A stretch of DNA of 64,000 nucleotides. Origin: Streptomyces sp. SAI-127. GTDB taxonomy: Bacteria > Actinomycetota > Actinomycetes > Streptomycetales > Streptomycetaceae. Of the stretch, positions 49,468 to 57,000 are shown piece after piece (position 1 is the first letter of the stretch; the number at the start of each line of letters is the position of its first letter). Location of the stretch: contig NZ_JARXYJ010000001.1 of assembly GCF_029894425.1 (NCBI RefSeq), forward strand, positions 248,001-312,000, given 5' to 3'. A program made the position numbers and the translations under genes. The notes below the pieces were generated by a model, which worked only from the letters and a program-made list of their open reading frames with translations, ran no database searches and was not told where the DNA came from.

Positions 49468-50666
49468 CGGACGGGCTCCTTGGGCAGGCCGAGCACCCGC
49501 TCGGCGAGGATGTTGTGCTGGATCTCGTCGGTACCGCCCGCGATGCTGTAACCGGGCGCGCCGAGCAGGTGCTCCGTCCAGGCGTACGTGCCCCACTCCC
49601 CCGTGTCGGCGACGAGGCGCGGCCCGAGCAGTTCGGACGCCAGGTCGCTGGTGCGGCGCATGGTCTCGGTGGCGTACAGCTTGCCGACCGAGGCCTCGGC
49701 TCCGGGTTCGCGTCCGGCGACGAGGGCGCCGGTCACCCGCAGCCCGATGAGCCGCTGCACGAGGGCGCGGAGGTAGAGGTCGGCGGCCTGTCGCTGTTCG
49801 CCGCCGGTGAGCGGGCGGGGCAGGTTCCTGGCCAGGTCCAGGGCCCGGTCGGCGTTGTCGAGGCCCAGGTTTCCGGAGTCGAGCCGTTCGGCGGCCAGCA
49901 CACTCAGCGTGACCCGCCAGCCCTCGCCGACCGGTCCCAGCCGGTCGGTGTCGGGCACGATCACGTCGTCGAGGTAGACCTCGTTGAAGCTGGCCCCGCC
50001 TGTCATCTGCTGGATGGGCCGTACGGTCACGCCCGGCGCGTCCATGCGCACCAGGAAGACGGTGATGCCGGCGTGTTTGCGTACGTCCGGGTCGGTGCGG
50101 CACACGGCGACCCCCCAGGTCGCGACCCCGGCCCCGGAGGTCCACACCTTGTGGCCCCGCAGCACCCAGTGGTCGCCTTCACGCACCGCCTTCGAACGCA
50201 CCGCGGCGAGGTCGGAGCCCGCCTCGGTCTCGGAGAAGAGCTGGCAGGCCAGCTCGTCCGTGCGCAGCATGGGCCGCAGCCAGCGCCCCTTCTGCTCGTC
50301 GGTGCCCCAGATGCCGATCGCGGGGGCGACGAGCTGCTGGGTCACGGGGAAGATCTCGGTGCGGTGCGGCACGTCGAAGGCCGCTTCTTCGGTGCGGTAG
50401 AGCTGCTCGTAGTACGCGGGCAGCTCACGGCCTCCGTACGCGGTCTGCCAGTTGAGGGCGCCCCAGCCCTGGTCGTAGCGGGTGCGTTCCCATTCCTGGG
50501 TGCGGGCGGTGTGCTCGCGTTCCTGCTGCTGCGTCCAGTTCTCGAACACGGCGACGGAGTCGGAGCCGCTGCCCCACGCCCCGTCGGCCCTGCGCGGGCG
50601 GGCGACCGTGGCGAGCCACTGGCGGGCCTGCGCGCGGAACGCGTTGGGATCCGGGATACCGCTCAT
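49464..50666 (-). CDS. acyl-CoA dehydrogenase
   Basis: The 400-residue product shows YDQGWGALNWQTAYGGRELP, EIFPVTQQLVAPAIGIWGTD, CQLFSETEAGSDLAAVRSKA, WVLRGHKVWTSGAGVATWGV and SIAGGTDEIQHNILAERVLG. SETEAGSDLAxVR and GTDEIQxNILAERVLGLP place it with the FadE-type dehydrogenases found in actinobacterial steroid and alicyclic acid catabolism. Its RBS is next to a 15-bp tandem repeat. It is coupled to the kinase gene downstream. Confidence 0.94.
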   Translation of the reverse strand: MSGIPDPNAFRAQARQWLATVARPRRADGAWGSGSDSVAVFENWTQQQEREHTARTQEWERTRYDQGWGALNWQTAYGGRELPAYYEQLYRTEEAAFDVPHRTEIFPVTQQLVAPAIGIWGTDEQKGRWLRPMLRTDELACQLFSETEAGSDLAAVRSKAVREGDHWVLRGHKVWTSGAGVATWGVAVCRTDPDVRKHAGITVFLVRMDAPGVTVRPIQQMTGGASFNEVYLDDVIVPDTDRLGPVGEGWRVTLSVLAAERLDSGNLGLDNADRALDLARNLPRPLTGGEQRQAADLYLRALVQRLIGLRVTGALVAGREPGAEASVGKLYATETMRRTSDLASELLGPRLVADTGEWGTYAWTEHLLGAPGYSIAGGTDEIQHNILAERVLGLPKEPVR

Positions 50667-50686
50667 GTCCTTCCTCTCTCCTTCCT

Positions 50687-50746
50687 CCGTCGCGGATCCT
50701 TGAGTCGCGGACCCTTGAGTCGCGGATCCTTCCGTCGCGGATCAGC
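50687..50746. repeat. four 15-bp tandem repeats before a dehydrogenase start
   Basis: GTCGCGGA recurs at 50689, 50704, 50719 and 50734 with 15-base period (unit close to GTCGCGGATCCTTGA). The array fills the gap between the thiolase-like stop and the ribosome site of the dehydrogenase gene. Confidence 0.85.
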
Positions 50747-51887
50747 GGGACAGCACCGTGCAGGCGCTCACGCCCGGGGCGCCGTACACATGGGTGAAGC
50801 CGACCCTCGGTCCGCCCGGGACCTGGCGTTCGCCTGCCCGGCCGCGCAGTTGCTGGACGACCTCGTAGACCTGGCGCAGTCCCGAGGCGCCGATGGGTTC
50901 GCCGTTGGCGATGCAGCCGCCGTCGGTGTTGACCGGCAGGGTGCCACCGATCTCGGTGGCACCCGAGGCGATCAGCCACTCCTGTTCGCCGTTCTCGCAG
51001 AACCCGCACTCGGCCATGTGCATGATCTCGGCGCCGCTCTCGGTGTCCTGGAGCTGGCACACGTCCACGTCGCCGGGACCGAGCCCCGCCTCCTCGAAGG
51101 CGGCGGCGGAGGCGTCGCGGCTGACGCTGGTGAGTTCGCCCCCGGGGATCCAGGGGCTGAACACCTCGAACGAGCCAAAGCGGCGGGTGCGTACGGCCGC
51201 CGAGCGCAGGGTGACCGACGGGCCGTCCAGGGTGCGGGCGACCTCGGGCGAGCACAGGACGAGCGCGGCGGCGCCCGCTCCCGGCGAGCAGAACATGAAG
51301 CGGGTCAGGGGATCGCTGACCATGCCGGAGTCGAGGATCTCCTCGGCGGACACTGGCTTGCGCCGCCATGCCTCGGGGGTCAGCCCTCCGTTGCGGTACG
51401 CCTTCTCGGCGACCAGGGCGAGGGTCCGCGGCGTGATTCCGTGGTCGTGCATGTAGCGCTGGATCTTCATGCCGAAGAACTGGGTGGTCACCATCAGTCC
51501 GCCGCTGCCGTACTCGGCGCCCAGTCCCCAGTCCTCGGGGCGTGGGTCGAAGGCGCCGCGCGGGTGTTTGTCGAAGCCGACGGCGAGGACGACGTCCGCC
51601 ATGCCGGAGCGGATCGCGTTCACGGCGGAGACCAGGGCGCTGCCGCCGGTCGCGCAGCCGTTCTTGACGTTGACGAACGGCAGCCCGGTCAGGCCGAGTT
51701 GGGCCACCAGGGTGTCGGCGAGCCCGGCGCTGTCGCTGCCGCCGAACGCCGCTCCCACCCGCGACCACTCGATTCCGGCATCTGCCAGAGCGCTGTTCAC
51801 CGCGCCGACGGCCAGTTGACGGCCGCTGGCCTCCGTGCGGCCGAACGGGGTGCGCCCGGCACCGCAGATCAGGACGTCGGCGCTCAT
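50742..51887 (-). CDS. thiolase-like (SCP-x/Ltp-type) protein, probable retro-aldolase subunit
   Basis: The ATG overlaps the stop of the DUF35 gene (ATGA); 381 residues. The thiolase fold is clear: DVLICGAGRTPFGRTEASGR, VNVKNGCATGGSALVSAVNA with Cys78, MFCSPGAGAAALVLCSPEVA, VCQLQDTESGAEIMHMAECG and VNTDGGCIANGEPIGASGLR. The catalytic His of thiolases (GHPxGATG) is replaced (GEPIGASG). That pattern, and coupling with a DUF35 protein, is known from Ltp2-ChsH2-type aldolases of steroid side-chain catabolism and from SCP-x relatives. A retro-aldol cleavage of a hydroxyacyl-CoA is the likely reaction, by inference. Confidence 0.87.
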   Translation of the reverse strand: MSADVLICGAGRTPFGRTEASGRQLAVGAVNSALADAGIEWSRVGAAFGGSDSAGLADTLVAQLGLTGLPFVNVKNGCATGGSALVSAVNAIRSGMADVVLAVGFDKHPRGAFDPRPEDWGLGAEYGSGGLMVTTQFFGMKIQRYMHDHGITPRTLALVAEKAYRNGGLTPEAWRRKPVSAEEILDSGMVSDPLTRFMFCSPGAGAAALVLCSPEVARTLDGPSVTLRSAAVRTRRFGSFEVFSPWIPGGELTSVSRDASAAAFEEAGLGPGDVDVCQLQDTESGAEIMHMAECGFCENGEQEWLIASGATEIGGTLPVNTDGGCIANGEPIGASGLRQVYEVVQQLRGRAGERQVPGGPRVGFTHVYGAPGVSACTVLSR

Positions 51888-52264
51888 GCGCTCCCCTTGT
51901 GGCCGGTGGTGGGGTGGGCCCGCGGTACCCCTTCGCCCGCGGTAACCGTGAGGGGCATGCCGATGCGGACCTCCTCGAAGTCGTCGACGTCGAGGACTGC
52001 GGCCACCCGTACGCCGTCCGGCAGTTCGACGTAGCCGAGCGCGAACGGGACGAAGCCGCCCGGCGGGGCCTGGTACGGCGGTGACTTGGGTGCGTAGCGC
52101 TGCACCGTCCAGGTCCACAGGGTGCCCGCGCCGGACAGGGCCGCCGGGTCGGCCGGCCCTCCGCAGCGCGGACACGCGTCGTCCGCGGGGTAGACCGACA
52201 CCGAGCAGCCGGGGCAGCGTGAGCCCTGGAGTGCGGTCGCCGGACTGCGCGGATCCGTGGTCAT
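51884..52264 (-). CDS. Zn-ribbon DUF35 OB-fold protein
   Basis: The 126-residue protein begins MTTDPRSPATALQGSRCPGC, with a rubredoxin-like zinc ribbon (CPGCSVSVYPADDACPRCGG) and an OB fold (GTLWTWTVQRYAPKSPPYQA, FALGYVELPDGVRVAAVLDV, IGMPLTVTAGE). Such proteins bind acyl-CoA and act as obligate partners of thiolase-like enzymes. It overlaps the downstream thiolase-like gene by four bases and starts six bases after the hydratase gene. It is the size of the DUF35 half of ChsH2, without the added MaoC hydratase half. Confidence 0.94.
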   Translation of the reverse strand: MTTDPRSPATALQGSRCPGCSVSVYPADDACPRCGGPADPAALSGAGTLWTWTVQRYAPKSPPYQAPPGGFVPFALGYVELPDGVRVAAVLDVDDFEEVRIGMPLTVTAGEGVPRAHPTTGHKGSA

Positions 52265-52269
52265 GCGGA

Positions 52270-53058
52270 TCAGCGCCCCTGCCACTTGGGCTCGCGCTTC
52301 TCCAGGAACGCCGAGACACCCTCGGCGGCGTCCTCGGAGTTGAGCGCCACACCCACGGCGAGGTGCTCCATGACCATCAGCGACTGGGTGTCGGCGTCCA
52401 GGCTGCGGTCGATGGTCATCTTGGTGAGCCACATCGTGAACGGGCTCTTGTCGGTGAGGTCCCCGATGAAGTCCTCGACCGTCTCGTCCAGCTTGTCGGC
52501 CGGGGCGGACTTGTTGATCAGGCCGAACTCGGCGGCCTCGATGCCTGACAGCAGCTTGCCGGTGAGCATCAGCTCCTTGGTCTTGCGGATGCCGATCATG
52601 CGCGGCACGCGGTAGATCGGGCCCGCGCCACCGAACAGCGAGCGGCGGATGTGGAAGTCGCCGATCTTGGCGTCGTCCGCGGAGATGGCGAAGTCGCAGG
52701 AGATCATGATCTCGAAGCCGCCCGCGGTGACGTAGCCCTCCAGGACCGCGACCGAGGGGGTCTTCATCGAGTAGAGGCGGTCGCACACCTTCGCGGACTT
52801 CACCGCGACCTCGATGGCGGTCGACTTGCCGACGAAGTCCGCCTTGAGGCTGTCGAGGTCGAACCCCGAGCAGAACGTGCCGCCACGGCCGCGGAACACC
52901 AGGACCCGCAGCTCGGGGTCCTCGTCGACCTCGGTGATGATCTCGTCGAGCCGGTCCAGGATCGGCACCGTGACGCAGTTCTTCTTCCACGGTCGGTTCA
53001 GCCAGACGCGGGCGACATGGCCGTCACGCTCGAACTGGATTTCGTCTTCCACTGCCAT
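52270..53058 (-). CDS. enoyl-CoA hydratase/isomerase
   Basis: GGAGGA before the ATG at 53058 sets the start; 262 residues. Crotonase motifs: HVARVWLNRPWKKNCVTVPI, FRGRGGTFCSGFDLDSLKAD (oxyanion hole), TPSVAVLEGYVTAGGFEIMI, SCDFAISADDAKIGDFHIRR and AAEGVSAFLEKREPKWQGR. LNRPxKxN and the C-terminal EKRxPxW are typical of the family. It is the first gene of a leftward coupled series (hydratase, DUF35, thiolase-like, dehydrogenase, kinase, dehydrogenase, SDR, SDR, hydratase, thiolase). An AACTGA-type site lies 11 bases before its start. Confidence 0.94.
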   Translation of the reverse strand: MAVEDEIQFERDGHVARVWLNRPWKKNCVTVPILDRLDEIITEVDEDPELRVLVFRGRGGTFCSGFDLDSLKADFVGKSTAIEVAVKSAKVCDRLYSMKTPSVAVLEGYVTAGGFEIMISCDFAISADDAKIGDFHIRRSLFGGAGPIYRVPRMIGIRKTKELMLTGKLLSGIEAAEFGLINKSAPADKLDETVEDFIGDLTDKSPFTMWLTKMTIDRSLDADTQSLMVMEHLAVGVALNSEDAAEGVSAFLEKREPKWQGR

Positions 53059-53068
53059 CTCAGATCCT

Positions 53069-53088
53069 CCAAACTGAACTGAATTCAC
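53069..53088. promoter_or_regulatory. AACTGA-type operator upstream of the hydratase operon
   Basis: CCAAACTGAACTGAATTCAC stands directly before the hydratase gene's ribosome site. It shares CCAAACTGAACTGAA with the site at 42484. Confidence 0.6.
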
Positions 53089-53168
53089 TATGAGTCTGCG
53101 GAGGGGGTGATCCACTGTCAACCCCCTTGCCGAGATTGCCCCGCAGGACGCCCGCCGGTCCGCCCCGC

Positions 53169-54224
53169 TCAGTCCCCGCCGGCGTCCGGAATGTCCACGA
53201 GGACCTTGAGCCGTCGCCCGTCCCGGACGTCGTGCAACCCGGCGAGGGTGTCGTGGAGGGGGATGTGGTCGAGCCAGCCGTCCACCGGGTAGCGACCGCT
53301 CGCCATGTGCTCGATGACCCGCTCGAAGACCCCGTCCGGGTAGGCCTCACAGCCCAGCAGGGCGAGTTCAGCCAGGCGCACGACGGACGCGTCGATGGCC
53401 ACCGGGCCGGAGTACAGCGCCACCATCACCACCGGCGCCCGGGCGGCCAGCGAGCGGATCGCGGCGTCCAGCGCATCGGCCCGGCCCGAGCATTCGACGG
53501 CGGCGTCCACGCCACGCCCCCGGGTGAGGGCCATCGCCTCCGCGGCCACGTCGACGGCGCCGGGGTCGAGCACCCGGGCCCCGTGCCGTTCGGCGGCCGC
53601 GCGGCGTGCCGGGGAGGGCTCCACCATCAGCACGTCCTCGACGCCGTGCGCCTTGAACGCGAACAACGCGCCCATCCCGACCGCGCCCGCGCCCGTCACC
53701 AGCGCGCTGCCACCACGGGGCACACGGGCCCGCTCCACCGCGTTCAGGGCCACCGCCATCGGCTCCACCAGGGCGCCCTGCTCCAGCGGGACACCGTCGG
53801 GCAGTTGGTGCACCGAGTCGGCCGGCACGACCACGTACTGGGCGAGGCCGCCGCCCGGGGCGGTCACACCGATCGCCGCCAGGGCCGTGCACAGGTGGGA
53901 CAGTCCCGACATGCAGCGCGGACACACTCCGCAGGTGCGGATGGGCCGTACGCAGACCCGGGCGCCGGGCGCGACCCGGTCGGCCCCTTCACCGCAGGTC
54001 ACCACGGTTCCGGCGAACTCGTGCCCCAGGGTTTGCGGAAGGGTGGCGCCGGTGAGCGGATTGGGCACATGCGTGGCCCGCGGCATCTCGAAGTACTCGT
54101 GCACATCGGTGCCGCAGATCCCCGCGTACGCCACGCGGATCTTCACCTCGTCCGGTCCCGGCTCGGGCTCGGCCATCTCCTCGATCCGCAGATCCTTGGC
54201 TCCGTACAGCCTGGCGGCCAGCAT
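53169..54224 (-). CDS. zinc-dependent alcohol dehydrogenase
   Basis: GAGGAGGA before the ATG at 54224 gives 351 residues. MDR-family motifs: VAYAGICGTDVHEYFEMPRA (catalytic Cys), LGHEFAGTVVTCGEGADRVA (His-Glu), the structural zinc loop CGVCPRCMSGLSHLC, and the Rossmann motif VTGAGAVGMGALFAFKAHG. It resembles butanediol and sorbitol dehydrogenase-type enzymes. In this cluster it may oxidise a secondary alcohol of the substrate. An AACTGA-type site is 46 bases upstream. It is separated from the rest by 110 bases on the left and the lasso remnant on the right. Confidence 0.95.
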   Translation of the reverse strand: MLAARLYGAKDLRIEEMAEPEPGPDEVKIRVAYAGICGTDVHEYFEMPRATHVPNPLTGATLPQTLGHEFAGTVVTCGEGADRVAPGARVCVRPIRTCGVCPRCMSGLSHLCTALAAIGVTAPGGGLAQYVVVPADSVHQLPDGVPLEQGALVEPMAVALNAVERARVPRGGSALVTGAGAVGMGALFAFKAHGVEDVLMVEPSPARRAAAERHGARVLDPGAVDVAAEAMALTRGRGVDAAVECSGRADALDAAIRSLAARAPVVMVALYSGPVAIDASVVRLAELALLGCEAYPDGVFERVIEHMASGRYPVDGWLDHIPLHDTLAGLHDVRDGRRLKVLVDIPDAGGD

Positions 54225-54269
54225 GCTTCCTCCTCGGTGTCGGTCCCGTACGACACTCCCGAGGTTCCC

Positions 54270-54289
54270 ACTGAACTGAACTGACTTCA
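54270..54289. promoter_or_regulatory. AACTGA-type operator upstream of the alcohol dehydrogenase
   Basis: ACTGAACTGAACTGACTTCA, two and a half repeats of CTGAA, 46 bases before the dehydrogenase start. The rest of the gap up to 54585 has no gene and must hold the lasso precursor promoter on the other strand. Confidence 0.6.
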
Positions 54290-54585
54290 ATAGAATGACT
54301 GACACCCTCACCTACTTCGGTTCAGCCTCCGTCGACCCACCCGATGGGACAGCCCTGTTTTCCGGGAGCCGACGGCCGGCCGACACGTACACCGCCGCGA
54401 GATTGGTTGCTGACGCTTCCAATCGACTGCGGTCGACGCTGTTTCCCGCCCAGCTGCCAGATGTGGGCAGTGGGCCAAGTGGGCGCCTACGGGGGAAGAG
54501 ATCCTTCATCGCAGACGCACGTCGAGGATCACACTCCTGGAACTTTCCAACCGGGCTTCGGGTAGTGGAAAGGAGGTGTTACGAC

Positions 54586-54699
54586 ATGCGTGCTTACGAG
54601 CGTCCGACGCTGACCCCGATCGGCTCCTTCCGTAAGACCGGCATCGGCTTCAGGGCTGGACCGGAAAGGTTCTGGTTCTTCAGGAGGAGGTTCTTCTGA
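54586..54699 (+). CDS. lasso peptide precursor
   Basis: A strong AAAGGAGGTG lies before the ATG. The 37-residue product has the lasso leader signature: Tyr4-x-x-Pro7-x-Leu9 (YERPTL) recognised by the RRE protein, Gly13, Phe15, and Thr18 at the second-last leader position. Cutting after Gly19 gives the core IGFRAGPERFWFFRRRFF, with Glu8 placed to form an 8-residue macrolactam with the N-terminus. The tail is strikingly aromatic and basic. The first codons of a lasso cyclase follow 141 bases downstream, and an exporter after that. The processing genes are missing, so the product is probably not made unless enzymes elsewhere act on it. Too short for ordinary gene calling. Confidence 0.88.
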   Translation: MRAYERPTLTPIGSFRKTGIGFRAGPERFWFFRRRFF

Positions 54700-54840
54700 C
54701 CCGCCCTCCGTACCCGGGCACCCGGCACGGGCCCGACCGATCCTGTCCGAGTGCCCACAGACACAGGCGGCGGTGGCTGTGGATGCGGCTCCGCCGCCCA
54801 GCCCCATGGCTCACCAGGTGGCACGGCGTCAAGGAGAAGC

Positions 54841-55041
54841 ATGGGCACAGGCATGGCCGGTTTTCCCGATTCCAAGGAAGGACCGGACTGGTTCGTCGTC
54901 CTTCCGGACTGTGCTTCGGCGGACAGGATCGGCACCGCCCTCCGCCGCCGGGCGCTACAGGAGGTCAGCCACCCATCGGGCCGGCCCTGGCTGCTCGGCC
55001 GCTGGTCCTCCGGCATCATGACGGCGAGGCAGGACAGGTGA
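54841..55041 (+). pseudogene. lasso cyclase (asparagine synthetase-like), N-terminal fragment
   Basis: AAGGAGA before an ATG at 54841. The 66-residue frame reads DWFVVLPDCASADRIGTALR, then EVSHPSGRPWLLGRWSSG and a TGA. WFVVLPD near the start and the HPSGRPWLxGRW motif are the opening of lasso isopeptide-bond-forming cyclases (glutaminase-like domain). Full enzymes have about 600 residues, including the ATP-binding asparagine synthetase domain, all missing here. The frame after the TGA runs on without a break into the ABC exporter, so the deletion joint lies near 55030-55075. Confidence 0.85.
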
Positions 55042-55071
55042 AGATCGCGGTGCCGGGCCGGCCCACGGGAC

Positions 55072-57000
55072 GTGCTGCGCCTGGTGCGCGGGCACGGCCG
55101 GTGGATATGCCTCGCCGTGCTGCTGACCCTGTGCGCCTCGGCGCTGAGCCTGGCCCAGCCGCTGATGGTCAAGCGGGTGATCGAGGCGACCACGTCGGGC
55201 GGCTCGATCGGGTACGTCCTGACGCTGCTCGTCGTGGTCTTCCTCGCCCAGGCACTGGTGCAGGGCCTCGCCCAGTTCGTCCTGTCCCGCACGGGCGAGG
55301 GGATCGTGCTGGGGGTCCGGCTCGGGCTCATCAGCCATGTGCTGCGGCTGCCCATGGCCGTGTACGACCGCCACCGCATCGGCGATCTGATCTCGCGCAC
55401 CAGCACCCACAGCACCACCCTGCGGCTGCTCGTCGCCGAGGGCTTCACCGAGGCGGTGACCGGTGCCATCGGGCTGGTCGGCGTGGTGGCGCTGATGATC
55501 TGGCTCGACTGGCAGATGTTCCTCGTCGTGCTGGGCATGGTGGCGATCGCCGCCGTGATCGTCGCCTCGGTGCTGCGCGGCATCGAGACGGCGTCGTTGT
55601 CCACCCAGCGGGCGACAGGCCTGATGACCGCTGATCTGGAGCGCGCCCTCGGTGCCATCCGTACCGTCAGGGCCAGCCGCGCCGAGCAGCGCGAGTGCGA
55701 CCGCATCGCGGGCGGCGCCAGGTCGGCCTGTACGGGCAGCGTACGGATGGCGAAGCTGGACGCGATGGTGACACCGGCGATCCAGCTGGCCGTGAAGGGC
55801 TCGTTCATCGTCGTGCTCCTCATCGGCGGCATGCGGGTCGCCGACCGGCAGGGGTCGATCGCCGACCTCGCCGTCTTCCTGCTGTACATGATTTATCTGG
55901 TGGAGCCGATCGGAACGCTCTTCCAGTCCCTGAGCACCATGGAACAGGGCATGGGCGCGTACCGCAGGGTCACGGAAGTGATGACGCTGCCCACCGAGCA
56001 GGACACCGTGCCCCGGCCCGGGACTCCGGCGTCCTACCGGGCGGGCAGCGACGGCGGACGGCCGCGAGCACCCGTGCTGGAGTTCCGGGACGTGTGGTTC
56101 GGCTACGCACCACGGCGCCCCGTCCTGCGCGGCGTCACCTTCGAGGTACCGGAGCACTCCCATGTCGCCCTGATCGGCAACTCCGGGGTCGGCAAATCCA
56201 CCGTCTTCGCATTGATCGAGCGGTTCTACGACCCCGATCGCGGCCGGATCCTCTTCGACGACCGCAACATCGGGACGCTCGGCCGGTCCGACCACCGGGC
56301 CCGGGTCGGCCTGGTGGAGCAGCATGCCCCGGTGATGTACGGCACGCTGCGGGAGAACCTGACCTACGCCGTCCCGGAAGCCGGACAGGACGAGCTGGAC
56401 CGGGTGGTCGAGCTGGCGCACCTCACCGACCTGGTCGACCGCCTCCCGCAGGGCCTGGAATCCGACGCCGGGGAGCACGGCATGGCGCTCTCCGGTGGCG
56501 AGCGCCAGCGGATCGCGATCGCCCGTGCCCTGCTGACCCGGCCACGCCTGCTGCTGCTGGACGAGCCGACCGCCCATCTGGACGCAGTCAGCGAAGCGGC
56601 GCTCCGCAGGTCGATCCGGGAGACCGCGCAGGAGTGCACGCTGCTGGTGATCGCCCACCGCATGTCGACCATCCGCGCCGCGGACCGGATCGTCGTGCTC
56701 GACGCGGGCCGCGTGGTCGCCACGGGCACCCACGATGAACTGCTCGACGGCAGCGAGCAGTACCGCCTGCTCTCACGCGCTCAGGAAACGGACATTCTTT
56801 CCGGTTGGCCGACCGCCAGGCAGATCGCCGACCGCCGCCTCATCAAGGGCATCCTCCGGAGCGAAGAACAGTGCGGGCTCATGGCAGATTCGCCGCGACC
56901 GCCTCCGCGGCCGCACGCCCCTCCGCGAGGGCGTGCGCGATGCGGCGCGGCACGACACAGTCGCCGATGGCGCGGACGGTCTGGCCGTCGGCCGCGGTGA
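55072..57000 (+). CDS. ABC exporter (fused TMD-NBD), lasso peptide type
   Basis: A GTG at 55072 begins VLRLVRGHGRWICLAVLLTL; the frame is open back to the cyclase remnant's TGA, so the true start may be lost. Six membrane helices occupy residues 10-300 and an ATPase domain about 340-570: Walker A IGNSGVGKST, Q-loop GLVEQHAPVMYGTLRENL, signature ALSGGERQRIAIARALL, Walker B LLLLDEPTAHLD and a His-loop IAHRM. Half-exporters of this size export lasso peptides and give immunity. The last 60 residues are low-quality and overlap the convergent reductase gene by 122 bases, suggesting the natural stop was lost at a second joint near 56800. It may still be active. Confidence 0.88.
   Translation: MLRLVRGHGRWICLAVLLTLCASALSLAQPLMVKRVIEATTSGGSIGYVLTLLVVVFLAQALVQGLAQFVLSRTGEGIVLGVRLGLISHVLRLPMAVYDRHRIGDLISRTSTHSTTLRLLVAEGFTEAVTGAIGLVGVVALMIWLDWQMFLVVLGMVAIAAVIVASVLRGIETASLSTQRATGLMTADLERALGAIRTVRASRAEQRECDRIAGGARSACTGSVRMAKLDAMVTPAIQLAVKGSFIVVLLIGGMRVADRQGSIADLAVFLLYMIYLVEPIGTLFQSLSTMEQGMGAYRRVTEVMTLPTEQDTVPRPGTPASYRAGSDGGRPRAPVLEFRDVWFGYAPRRPVLRGVTFEVPEHSHVALIGNSGVGKSTVFALIERFYDPDRGRILFDDRNIGTLGRSDHRARVGLVEQHAPVMYGTLRENLTYAVPEAGQDELDRVVELAHLTDLVDRLPQGLESDAGEHGMALSGGERQRIAIARALLTRPRLLLLDEPTAHLDAVSEAALRRSIRETAQECTLLVIAHRMSTIRAADRIVVLDAGRVVATGTHDELLDGSEQYRLLSRAQETDILSGWPTARQIADRRLIKGILRSEEQCGLMADSPRPPPRPHAPPRGRARCGAARHSRRWRGRSGRRPR

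Noticed and set aside
49515..52034. An 839-codon plus-strand open frame
   Set aside because: It is antisense to three well-supported minus-strand genes (dehydrogenase, thiolase-like, DUF35) and is a by-product of their G+C-rich third positions.
33325..54289. KstR or KstR2 boxes, as expected for a steroid regulon
   Set aside because: I found neither the TAGAAC-type nor the AAGCAAG-type palindrome at the promoters. The repeated motif here is AACTGA-like instead.
54595..55889. A 431-codon minus-strand frame over the lasso region
   Set aside because: Antisense to the exporter and biased in composition; the plus strand has clear motifs.
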